DNA of 64,000 nucleotides. Source: Brachionus manjavacas (lineage: Eukaryota > Rotifera > Eurotatoria > Ploima > Brachionidae). The notes below the pieces were generated by a model. It made no database searches, was not told the origin of the DNA, and saw only the letters and a list, made by a program, of their open reading frames with translations. The first letter of the stretch is position 1; each line of letters opens with the position of its first letter. Both the position numbers and the translations under genes were made by a program. Positions 48,401-59,501 of this stretch are shown piece by piece. The DNA is taken from positions 3,641,501 to 3,705,500 of the forward strand of contig JAHQIY010000005.1 in the NCBI GenBank assembly GCA_019054805.1, in the 5' to 3' direction.

Positions 48401-51400
48401 GTTTAATGGACCTAATGGTAATTTGAATCTAAGAGCTGCACAGTATCTTATGTTAGATTCAGATCGAGCTATTGTTGAAAGTATGCTTGTGAATGGGACT
48501 AAAAGCGGTCTAAATATTAATGAAGATATTGTTCAACTTTTAAATCAGATGATGACTAACTCAAATCCACTCAAGCAGTTATTTTTGACTAATCGCGAAG
48601 TTCTTCATCAGCAAAATCAACAAGATCCTTTTACTGTTCAAATGTGGATTACCCGATTTGTTCCGCATAATGTCAATGTACCGGTTAATGCAAGCGGAAG
48701 AAGACAAATTGCTGATTTTGCAGTGAACGGTGAAATTGCAGCCGTTTTTAACGATCAAGACGGTTTGCCTGACGATGGAGTGATTGTTTATGCCCAAGCA
48801 AGACAACTAAATTTGCCTCTAATAAATATTGTACCACAACGTCCAAATAACCATATGCAAAGCATTGACTTGAGGAACCCAAATTGTGATCCTATGTGTT
48901 TTCCATTGCTTTTTCCATATGGTGAATCTGGCTATGATGAACGTTATCAACATAATCAAGTTCATTTGACTACAAATTCAAGAGTTACTTTGAAAGAATT
49001 TTACAAGCATCGTTTACACTTTCGATTGAATTGTCACAATTCTATTTTTAAAATGAGCAAATTATTTCAAGAATATGTGGTTTGTTCATGGATTAAAATA
49101 GAAAAGAACAATTTAAAATTTCTTCGTATGAATCAAGCACGTTTAAGAATAATGGACTATCGGGGCATAATGGATCGTGTTAATGGTAATTATAATCTTG
49201 AAGAAAGAATTGGAAGGGCTTATATTCTACCATCGACGTTTGATGGCAGTGATAGAGCCATGAAACAACATTATTTCGATGCATTGGAATTAGTTGGAAG
49301 ATTTGGTAAAGCCGATTACTTTATAACATTTACGTCAAATCCCAGCTGGCCTGAACTTCAACAAACTCTGGCTGCAGGTCAGCCATATTTATCTCGGCCT
49401 GACATGTGTTCCAGAATGTACAATTTGAAGTTCCGTGAGTTCTGGAACGATCTGAACACCGAACACAAGATAGGAGTGGTAGAGGCTTATGTTCGAGTGA
49501 AGGAATATCAAAAGAGAGGACTTCCACATGATCATATGCTGTTGTGGATGCGAGAAAACGATAAACCATCCACTCCGGAACTAATCGATCAGGTTATATG
49601 CGCCGAAATTCCAGATCCCGTTACTGACAGAGAGTTATACGAGCTTGTAAAATCAAAAATGATCCATGGACCGTGCTTGCCAAATAGCTCATGTATGAAG
49701 CAATTTGGTAACCGTTGCTCAAAAGGATTTCCAAAGCATTACAGTGAAACAACGGTCATGAGATTAAATAACTATCCACTGTATCGGAGACGGAATAATG
49801 ATAGAATGGTAACGGTGAGAGGCCATGTACTTGATAACAGATATGTGATTCCATATAATCCTGCGATGCTCAAAAAGTTTCAATGCCATATTAATTTGGA
49901 ATATTGTGGCAATTTGAGTTCGATGAAATATATCTTCAATTATGTGTGCAAAGGAAATGATCGTGTCAATGTTCAAGCTCATGGTATGAATAACAATATG
50001 CCTTTTGCAAATCGAGGACTTACACGAGACGAGTTTGTACAGATGAATCAACGTCAAACTGTTGACAATAGGCAAATCGATTTTATTGAGAATGATGATT
50101 ATGATGTTCAAATTAATCATGATGTTGACAATAATTTAGCTATGGAAGATGATGAGAATGATAATCAAGTTGCAAATCATGATGAAGGTGAAAATGGTCG
50201 TGATCAAGAAAATGATAACATAACTGATAATGGTGACAATGTTCAAGCCGCTAACAATGGTCAAAATAATGATGAAATCTATGATGAGATCAGGACATAT
50301 GAGCGGAAGAGATATGTCAGTTCAATTGAAGCTTTCGATAAGATTATTGGCTTCAAACGTCATGAGATATCTCATACTGTTATTCATTTGTTAATTCATC
50401 TTGAGAACCGGCAAAATGTTGTTTTTGTTCAAAACAATATTCAACAAGTGGCTAACAATGTACCAAGAACAATGTTGACCGAATTTTTGAATTGAACACA
50501 CGTAGCCAGCGTGCAAACCAATATCTTTACAAAGAAATAGTCATCCATTATCGATTTGATGCGATTAACAAACAATGGATTGAACGTGTTCAAGTGAACA
50601 GGGCTGAAAGAATAATTGGCCGTATACCTTTTATTCATCCAAATAATCGAGAGCTCTTTCATTTGAAGCTATTGTTGTTACACGTTCGAGGACCTAATTC
50701 TTATTTGTACTTAAAAACTGTTGATGGACAAGTGTATGCTACATTTGAAGAGGCTGCCCGTGCGCGTAATCTTGTTGAAAACAATCAACAATGGTACACA
50801 ATTTTGGAAGAGATTTGTCGAGCTGAACTACCATATAGGATAAGGTAAATATATTTATTAAGGAATTTTAATTCTACTTTATTTATTGTCTTTTAATTAG
50901 ATTTTTGTATGTATCAATTTTATATCACAATAATCCTGCCAACCCGAATGCATTCGAACTGTGGGAAGCATTTAAAGATCCAATGTCTGAGGACTACAGA
51001 CATGAAATTGGTGATGCCAAATATCATAAGGCACTTGGTGTAAGAAATCAAACAAATTTTGGAAATAAATAAATAATTAAATTTGCTTTTTTTTAGCACA
51101 TTAGATTTATATTGGAGTCTTTTGGCAAGGTGTTAGAGGACTTCGATTTGCCAATTCCAGATGATCGTGGTTTGCAGTGGCGCACCAGAGATATGCCACC
51201 AAATATGGGAGAATTAACTCCTGAACAACATACAGAAAGGGCACATCATCTGAATTTGACACTCAACATTCAACAAAGGGTAAATTTTTGACATTATTTT
51301 TTACTTTTTTCATTTAATTCATTTAGAATGCGATCGATGTTGTTTTAGAAGCTGTTAATAGCAATGACCCAGGATTAAATAAAAGTTTTTCTTGGACGGT

Positions 51401-53933
51401 CCAGGAGGCACTGGAAAAACATATGTTATTAATGTAATTTTCAAAAATTTTTTATTTAAACAAATATATATTTAATTCTTTGATTTTGAAGCTATTGTTT
51501 CATCGATTGAAACAACATAATATGAAAATGATTGCTACAGCTTTTACCGGAATCGCTTCTTCGCTGTTGATTGGTGGTGGCCGTACAATGCACTCCAGAT
51601 TTAAAATACCCATTCCTACTCATATGGGTGTTACAAGTAACATCATGGTGCATTCTGAACAAGCCCAAGAACTTCGAGAATGCCGATTATTTGTTATTGA
51701 CGAGGCTTCAATGGTCTCCAGAGCAATGTTGGAGTGCGTTGATCGTTTGTTACGCGACATTATGCAGCAACCCAATATTCCTTTTGGCGGCAAACCAATA
51801 CTGTTAACTGGCGACTTTAGACAATGTTGTCCAGTGTCGGACAATGAAAATATTGAAGCTGGCATACTAATGTGTCTAAAAAATTCTCCATTATGGCCGT
51901 TGTTTACCCAACTCGTATTGACCGAAAACGTGAGGGCTGATCCCAATGAACATGAGTTTAAGAACTGGCTTATGGATATTGGAAACGGCCGAAGTCGTAT
52001 TTACGATGGTCAATATATGGTAAAGCTTCCCGATAGAGTTGTATGCAGAAACAATATTGTAAATCAAGTGTTTGGCGATGTTCCTTTAAACTTGGATCAA
52101 CAAAATCGTTTGAATAATGCAATTTTGTGTCCAACTAACAGAGACTCACTTGAAATCAATGAAGTTATTTTGGAAAGATTGGTTGGTGATAATCATGAAT
52201 ATTTGTCAGCAACAAGCATAGTAAATCGTCAGACTGGAATTGTTGATGATGTTGACGATAATCCAATCGAGGAAGCATTAAGAGCAACACCAAACGGATT
52301 CCCACCACACAAATTGAACATCAAAGTGGGAGCTATTGTTATGCTCATAAAAAATTGGTCTGTTGCATTTGGATTGTGCAATGGTACTCGATTACGTGTA
52401 ACTCAATGCAATCAGTTCAGTATCAGATGTTCTGTGTTGACTGGACCTCAACAAGGTCATGAATTCGTTTTGCCACGAACTGAATTCAGATCAAATCAAA
52501 CTGATGCTGGTGTTTGGCTCCGTCGGATTCAATTTCCGTTCCGACTGTCATTTGCTATGACTATAAATAAATCTCAGGGCCAAACATTCAATAATGTTGG
52601 TTTGCTACTTCGCCAACCAGTGTTTTCACATGGTCAACTGTATGTAGCTGCTTCGAGAGTCCGTAACTTTGATTCGCTATGTATTTTGGTAGACACACAT
52701 TTATATGGTTCAAATCGACAAGGTGAACTGAAACTTACTCGAAATGACAATGGTGTTTATACAAGAAATGTGGTTTTCAGAGAAATTTTGAATTAAACTC
52801 TAAATTTAATATTTATATATTTTTCAATAAATATATTAAAAATAAAATTTATTCAATCAACTTCAAATTTTAAATAATTATTTTTTAGTCAACAAAATTT
52901 TAATTTCATTCTAATACAGTACCGATTTGACAAGTGGATTTTTAACGTAAATTTACGTAAATTTACGTAAAATTACTTTGTAACAAATTGGAAATTTACG
53001 TATATTTACGTAAATTAACGTAAAAATTGGTAAAAATGAAAATGCCAAAAAAAAGCCCGATTTTTTGAATTTTTTATTATTTTCTAATAAATTTTGAAAA
53101 AATTAGTTTCTATTTATTATCAAATTTTACCAAAAGTTATTTTTTTTACTAATTTTGCGTAAATTTATGTAAATAATGGTAAAATATGGTAAAATATGGT
53201 AAAAAAAATACTTTTTGATAAAATTTGATTTAATAAATAGAAACTAATTTTTTAAAAAATTATTAGAAAATAATAAAAAATTCAAAAAATCTGGCTTTTT
53301 GGCATTTTCATTTTTACCAATTTTTACGTAAATTTACGTAAATATACGTAAAATTACTTTTTATATTCACATGTGTCTAAATCTCAAAAAATCTGGACTA
53401 AAAATTAAAAACAGATATGAATTAATTTTTAACCTTTCCCTTTATTCAATTTACATTAGAAGACCATTTTTATTTTATAAACATTTAACAAATTAAAAAA
53501 AAAACAACATAAATTTACCTAAAAAACTAATTCAGATAAAAGAAATATAATCATAATTTCAAATATTGGTAATTTTTTTGTTGTGGAAAAAAATGGAAAA
53601 ATGCAAATAAATCGCAGAGCTTAAAAAGTTGTTGTTTCGCTCTATAATTGCCCGAAAAGTACAATTTTTACATTCAAAAACTCATGAAGAATTAATTTAA
53701 AATAATTTATTAAAATTTTATCAAGTAAAATAATCAATGTCTTTGGCAAAACTTACTTGAACATCAGAATTAAAATTTCTTAGTATTGTAATCTCTTTAT
53801 CACTTAATAGAGACCTTGATCAGTGATTAAAATCGCAAATAAAATAGTCCAATTAGCGAAGCAGCTAGGACCTGTATAAAATCTGCAAGATTTTAGTTCT
53901 ATCTCGGAGGAATAGAAAGGCAGATAGAGCTAG
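45449..53933 (+). mobile_element. Helitron 3 (8,485 bp)
   Basis: Ends TC (45449) and CTAG (53930-53933). Same organisation as elements 1 and 2; the 3' foldback is at 52992-53357. Confidence 0.92.
46803..52796 (+). pseudogene. Helitron 3 Rep/helicase (two frameshifts)
   Basis: Exons 46803-46812, 46860-47012, 47060-47260, 47311-50844, 50901-51039, 51097-51279, 51327-51433 and 51492-52796. One T is missing at 50484-50488, which ends the Rep part early. The same T5-for-T6 loss as in element 1 occurs before Walker A (about 51386). It reads YHVPPM where the others read YRIPPM (about 48386). All Rep motifs are upstream of the first break. Confidence 0.88.
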
Positions 53934-53939
53934 TAGATA

Positions 53940-54982
53940 TGAAATTTTGAATGTTGTTTATATTGGAGCCGATTTGGTTTATGATCCTCTTTTAAATAGA
54001 ATTCGAAAAAAAGATATTCATTTAATTGATTCACTAAAAACTCTTAGTTTACACTCATTTGATTCTTTGCTTTTAGATAACGATACTTTACTTTGCTCAA
54101 CTAAACTATCAAATAAAAGTGGATTTATGTCTGTTTACCAGAGAGGACTGGGAGAATTGTTGAGTCTAAATTTCCCAAATGAGAATATCGAACAAAAACT
54201 TAATTGTTGCATGCAAAATTTGGATAGAAATTTTGAAAGCCTAAGACAAAGATTCCACAATTGGTCAAAGGGATCAACAGAAGATTCATTTTATGACATG
54301 GATCAAATTTCCTTTCTAGAAAAAAAATTTGCCAAATGATCATGTAGCGGCAAATAAAAATAATAGTTTGAGTGAGGAAAAATTATACAAACAAAGAATT
54401 TTGCAAATTATTAGTAAACTACCTGGTATAAATAGACCTAATGAGTATCATATAAGAAAAAAATATAAAAGTAATATGTCATCTGATAGATTGATCGAGA
54501 TCGGTAAAAAAGCCGAAACATTTTTTTATCACTTTCTAAATTTTATCTACCCCGGATCGTTTGAATGGGTTTCATCGTTAAAAAAAGGAATTTTTATCAA
54601 TAATTTTGGCTTTGATGATAGATTAGGCTATGATTTTGTAGTCAACTTTGATAATAAGAAAATATTTTCGCCACATGGCAAAAAGTGTTTAATTGAAGTA
54701 AAAGGATTCGGCGATGAATGGCAAGGAAATTTTTTCTTTACTAAAAAACAATTAAATGCATTTAAACTTGCTGAAAAAGCTGATGATACAGATTATATAA
54801 TTGTCGTAATAGATAATTTAAACAATTTGTCTAAGGCAAGAATAGCGGAGATTTTTTGCCTAAATGAAAATCCAGATATTTTGCGTCTCGAATCAGAAGT
54901 CTTTAAAGCAAGTATTTATCTGAGAACAAGTGACTTTGGGTCTTCGAGCAATTTTTCGTCATTGTCAGATATTTTAAATTGA
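53940..54982 (+). pseudogene. 3' fragment of NO VEIN-like gene, copy E
   Basis: As copy C, but the A run at 54320-54327 has 8 A instead of 10, stopping the first frame at 54339. The DUF3883 domain itself remains open from 54329 to 54982. Confidence 0.85.
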
Positions 54983-55491
54983 ATTTTAGCTTTTCTATGT
55001 AGCTTGAAAATAATTCAAAATTTATCTTCAATTTTTTATTGTTAAAAAGACGGTGCTCTTTCCCATTAAAACTTAATTTTGAAGATAAAGAAAATTAAAT
55101 AAAAAATTAAAAAATCCATTTTTTGTAGAATTTTTATTGACTTTTTGAGAGAAAATTCGTATAAAACATAATTGATTATAAAAGTTACCTTACAACTTTA
55201 GTTTTACAATAAGATCGTTCGTAATAAGAGTAGAGTTTCACTACGGCATGGTGGGGATTATATAAACACTAAAAGGCGTATTGTTTGTTCAAAATGTGAA
55301 TCTTCAGACCTTTTTTAATAAAAAAATAAAAAATTTTAAACACATTCTTTATTGAGTTATAACAGAATTCAGAGATCGAATTTATATGATATATATGAGA
55401 TGAATAAAACTCTGAAAAATCTTCTGGACCGGACACAATGCATCCTTTGATGCTTAAATATAGCAATAAAGCATTCTCTTTTGCGTTTTAA
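54983..55491 (+). other. Flank plus LINE scrap before Helitron 4
   Basis: Gene flank, then the LINE scrap at 55404-55491. No gene. Confidence 0.85.
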
Positions 55492-58400
55492 TCCTCTTAT
55501 ATATAATTACGAAAAAAAGTTGTTTGTTTGATTGTGTAACCATCTTTGCAAATAAGCGTCGGAGACCGAAGGTCGACGGCGCGTTTTGCACCTCTTGATG
55601 TCCCATTCTGACGAAAATTGCCAACTCGCCATGTCGTTGCAATGGAAGTCTATGGGCCCTTGGGAAAAAATTGGTCTAATAATGAATTTGCGAATTGAGG
55701 GGATATTAAAGTGTTTTTCGGGTAAATCGAGTGTGTTGATTACGAATATGACCTTTGTTTTTCATTTGGAGTTGAAGGAGGGCCGTGGGGGTTATTTTTA
55801 GGCTTTTTGGGCAATTTAAACGAATGTGTAGAGGCCGTATTGCAACGACATGGCGATTTTCTTACGTAATCTGAATTATGGACATAAAATTACTCAGAAA
55901 TGGTTTTTAAGTTGGTATGCCTTTGAAAGGCGGGAGCTGTAGACGCTCCTGTTCAATTTTTGCCTTAAATTAAGTCTGAGTGAAAAAAAAGTGGGAATAA
56001 AGTTTTTTCTGTACAAATCGATGCTGCTGATTACGAATATGTGCTTTGCGTAGGTGTTGAAAGCGGGGCGTGGAGGCTGTTTATGAATTTTTTTGGGATT
56101 TAATCGAGTGTATAGGGTGCGTAATGCAATGAATTTTTATTTGAAAATTTATAAAAATTTGAATAATCTTCCCAAAAATAAATTGATATTTATTTTAATG
56201 GACTTTAAAAATTTTAAAGAAATTGTTAACTTTATATTATTTTTTCAATTTTAAAAATTTAAATCTTTAATATATTTTAAAGATTGTAAAATTTCAAAAT
56301 CACAATATTTATTACAAATTCGAATTTTTATTAAATTAGTAATTAATAACTTATATTTTTTTTGGATAAAAATGTTTTATTTCAAAAATTACGAAATATT
56401 AATTTAATTATAATTAAGTTTATCATTAAATTAAATGATTTATTTAAACCTTATACTGTTTTTAAAATTATTTTATTTTTTTGTATAGTAAAATTTAAAT
56501 GTTAGAAATTTTTTTTTTTAATATAAATTGGTTTTTAAAGTTTTGAAAAAAATGTGTTCATTATTTTAAAAAATTTAAATCCATTGAATTATTATTTCGA
56601 ATTAATTATTTATTATTAAATTTTGTTTAAATATTTCCTTCCTCTATTTAAATAAATTTTTATTTTAAAATATTAACAAATATTTTAAAATAATTATATC
56701 TTAATAGAAACCGTATTTTCAACAAACGATGATGAGACAATAAAAGAGTTGTTCAGTCTTGCACCGTAAATGCTTGGTCTAATTTAGAAATGGAACGTCA
56801 GTTCCAGCAACGAACAAGTCGAAGACTAACTTTTAAGACCTTAAAAGCGAGATTTAATGGTAAAATATTAATTTTGATAGAGTTTAAAATTAAACATTTT
56901 ATTTTAGTAATTATCCAAGCATCGGAACAACCACTGGAACAAACCAATAATAATCAGCGTCCAGGAACATCGGCATCATTTGCAACTCAAGTTACAATAA
57001 GTGAGGCTGAGCCAATGAGTATTCAACATGAGTGCCAACTTGATCATCAGATGACTTCTTTGAATCACCAAGAAGCTATTGCTGATATGACCTCAGAGCT
57101 TGAACTTAGTTACTTTTTTATATATGTAAAGTATAATTATATTAATTGTGTTCTTTAGGTCTTAGTTTTTCTCAAAAAGACGAAACATCAGATTTTAATT
57201 TAAATGAGACTGTAAATACCCCTGAAACATCAAATTTGAGACGACCTGGCAAACCAACAAGTTCGAGGCAAAGGAGAAGATCGCCATTAACTATTGAATC
57301 GGTGAACAGACTAAACGAGATTCAGCTGATTAATAATAGACTATCAGCTACAACTCCGATTCGTACAAGAAGAAATTTAACCATTCAACTTGAACGGATG
57401 GGCACAGCTTCATTTGGAGAAGCACAAAGAGTGATTATCACGAGAGCGATGCGCGAAAGAATTAGACGCGCAAATGAGAGTGATGACCAAACTCAAGAAC
57501 GTTTATTATCTCATTTAAATCGTCAACCTGTCTTAAGGGCTAATGAAACGCCTAATACAGATAATCGTCTTTCTCTTCAGGTTGAGAGACAGAGAAATCG
57601 ATTAGCAAACGAGACTCCTGAAGTAGCAAATAATCGTGTATCTATTGAGGCTGAGAGGCAAAGAAATCGTCGAGCAAATGAGACTGCTGAGCAGCGCGAG
57701 AAACGGTTAATGTATCAAAGAGACTACCGAGCTCGCATCAGAGAGAACGAAACGCCCGAGGAACGTTTACATAGACTCGGTTTAGTTAATGAAAGAAGGC
57801 GTGAAAACCGAATTAATCGTCCTTTTTATATAGAATGAAATATAGATAGGGAAAATGCGATTGAAATTGACAATCAAGGCCAGTTGGAACATGCCTGCCA
57901 ATATTGCAATGCCTTATACTGGCCAAAGGAAGTCAATCGAAGCGGCAATTACATTCTTTGTTGTGAAAGGAACAAGATTGTAGTGCCAATTATTGATCAA
58001 TTTCATCCGACATTAATTCAGTTAGTAAATCCAGTTAACGATGCACAATGGCAATTAAGCGCAGAGTTTATGATGAATATACGCCAATACAACTCACTTT
58101 TTGCAATGGCAGCGGTAAAGTCAAATTTTGATCCCGAAGACTTGGATAATGTTCTAAATGATATGACACGTTTCAATGAAAGGCGTAATAATCGATTGCC
58201 TTATCTTTATAAAGTACATGGTTCTGTTTACTACCGCATCCCTCCAATGTTTAATGGACCTAATGGTAATTTGAATCTAAGAGCTGCACAGTATCTTATG
58301 TTAGATTCAGATCGAGCTATTGTTGAGAGTATGCTTGTGAATGGGACTAAAAGCGGTCTAAATATCAATGAAGATATTGTTCAACTTTTAAATCAGATGA

Positions 58401-58569
58401 TGACTAACTCAAATCCACTCAAGCAGTTATTTTTGACTAATCGCGAAGTTCTTCATCAGCAAAATCAACAAGATCCTTTTACTGTTCAAATGTGGACTAC
58501 CCGATTTGTTCCGCATAATGTCAATGTACCGGTTAATGCAAGCGGAAGAAGACAAATTGCTGATTTTGC
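55492..58569 (+). mobile_element. Helitron 4, 3'-truncated (3,078 bp)
   Basis: Starts with the normal TC end at 55492 and stops inside the Rep exon at 58569 (after GCTGATTTTGC), where NO VEIN-like intron sequence follows. It differs from elements 1-3 by an about 190-bp deletion that removes the start exon (junction near 56660-56697) and several substitutions, all but the downstream ones shared with element 5. No helicase and no 3' end are present. Confidence 0.9.
56708..58569 (+). pseudogene. Helitron 4 Rep N-terminal remnant
   Basis: Remnant exons are 56708-56859, 56908-57108 and 57159-58569. The ATG exon is deleted, one T is missing at about 56760, and TGG has become TGA at 57836-57838 (ending ...FYIE) where intact copies read FYMEW; two G-to-A changes lie within seven bases. 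The zinc-binding region and the N-terminal Helitron domain remain readable after the stop, up to the fusion point. Not functional. Confidence 0.88.
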
Positions 58570-59501
58570 TTTATTTGACTTAAAATCAAATCAATAGGAT
58601 TTATTTCATTTCAATGAACGCCTTAAAGGCGATTGAAAATAAAAATAAAATGTAATAAATAAGACTAAGTGTTAGTGTTTTCTAACAAAATTGAATAAAA
58701 TATTTTATTTAATCGTAAATATATTTTAATTTCAAAAATTGATAAAACTAAAATAGTTTCAATGTTTATTGGAATCGATTTCGGGACAAAATTAATTATC
58801 GAAAATAAATTGTGCTATGGAATTATTCACCCAAATGAGGCTTATTGGGAATGAATAATAAGAATTAAAATTCACACTCACACTTGATCACGTATAATAT
58901 TTATACGTATAATTTCACGTATAATATGATCAAAATGCAATTCTTTTAAATGACAAAAAATTGACATAAAAAAAGAATTTTAAATTTTTTTAATTTTTCG
59001 CTAAATTAACTGGGTACCTATCACTCAAACTCACACTCTCACCCAAAAAAATGGCAAAAATTGTTTTATTGTGCTCTTTTTTGGTTTATATCGCAATTAA
59101 TATGTTTCTTGAGCCAAAAAATTGCCTTTAAAGATACTTTCTTATTTTTTAATTTATCTATAATGTAATTTTTGAATGTGTTTTTATCTCTAAGTTAAAA
59201 TAAAAAAATTTAAATAAGATTTTTAAAAGATTAGTAACATTAGTTTTATTACATCATCATATTAAATCAGTAAAATATTTTTAATTTAATGGAATTATTG
59301 TGCTCATTTTTAGTCTTAGAATTCATATTTCAGAGAAAAAAATAAAGAAATAATATTGAAAGAATAAGAATTGAAAATTTCTAAACTTTAAAGAATGCTA
59401 TTTTAAAAAATAGCATAAAAAACAAAAATAAAAGGACACTATAAAATTGAATTTTTCAACTATATATTTAATTTTTGATTTATAAAATTTTTATCTTTAA
59501 G
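58570..59501 (+). other. Partial NO VEIN-like intron, copy F
   Basis: Corresponds to 21244-22164 of copy B and joins Helitron 4 directly at its left end. It includes the ACGTATAA palindrome. A 20-bp insertion-like difference (TCTAACAAAATTGAATAAAA) is present near 58680-58700. The acceptor CTTTAAG is preserved at 59501. Confidence 0.75.

Larger units (their letters stand above)
23816..53939 (+). repeat. Head-to-tail array of 10.04-kb units (NO VEIN 3' end + LINE scrap + Helitron)
   Basis: The segment starting TGAAATTTTGAATG recurs at 23816, 33856, 43896 and 53940, giving periods of 10,040, 10,040 and 10,044 bp. Each unit contains about 1.05 kb of the 3' end of the NO VEIN-like gene, about 0.42 kb of its flank, the 88-bp LINE scrap and one 8.48-kb Helitron. 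Units differ by a few substitutions and many A/T-run lengths, so they are not simply one sequence repeated. A fourth unit starts at 53940 but its Helitron is truncated. Confidence 0.93.

Noticed and set aside
23816-53939. Regularly spaced repeats considered as a CRISPR-like array
   Set aside because: The repeating unit is 10 kb of transposon and gene sequence in a eukaryotic context, with no short repeat-spacer structure.
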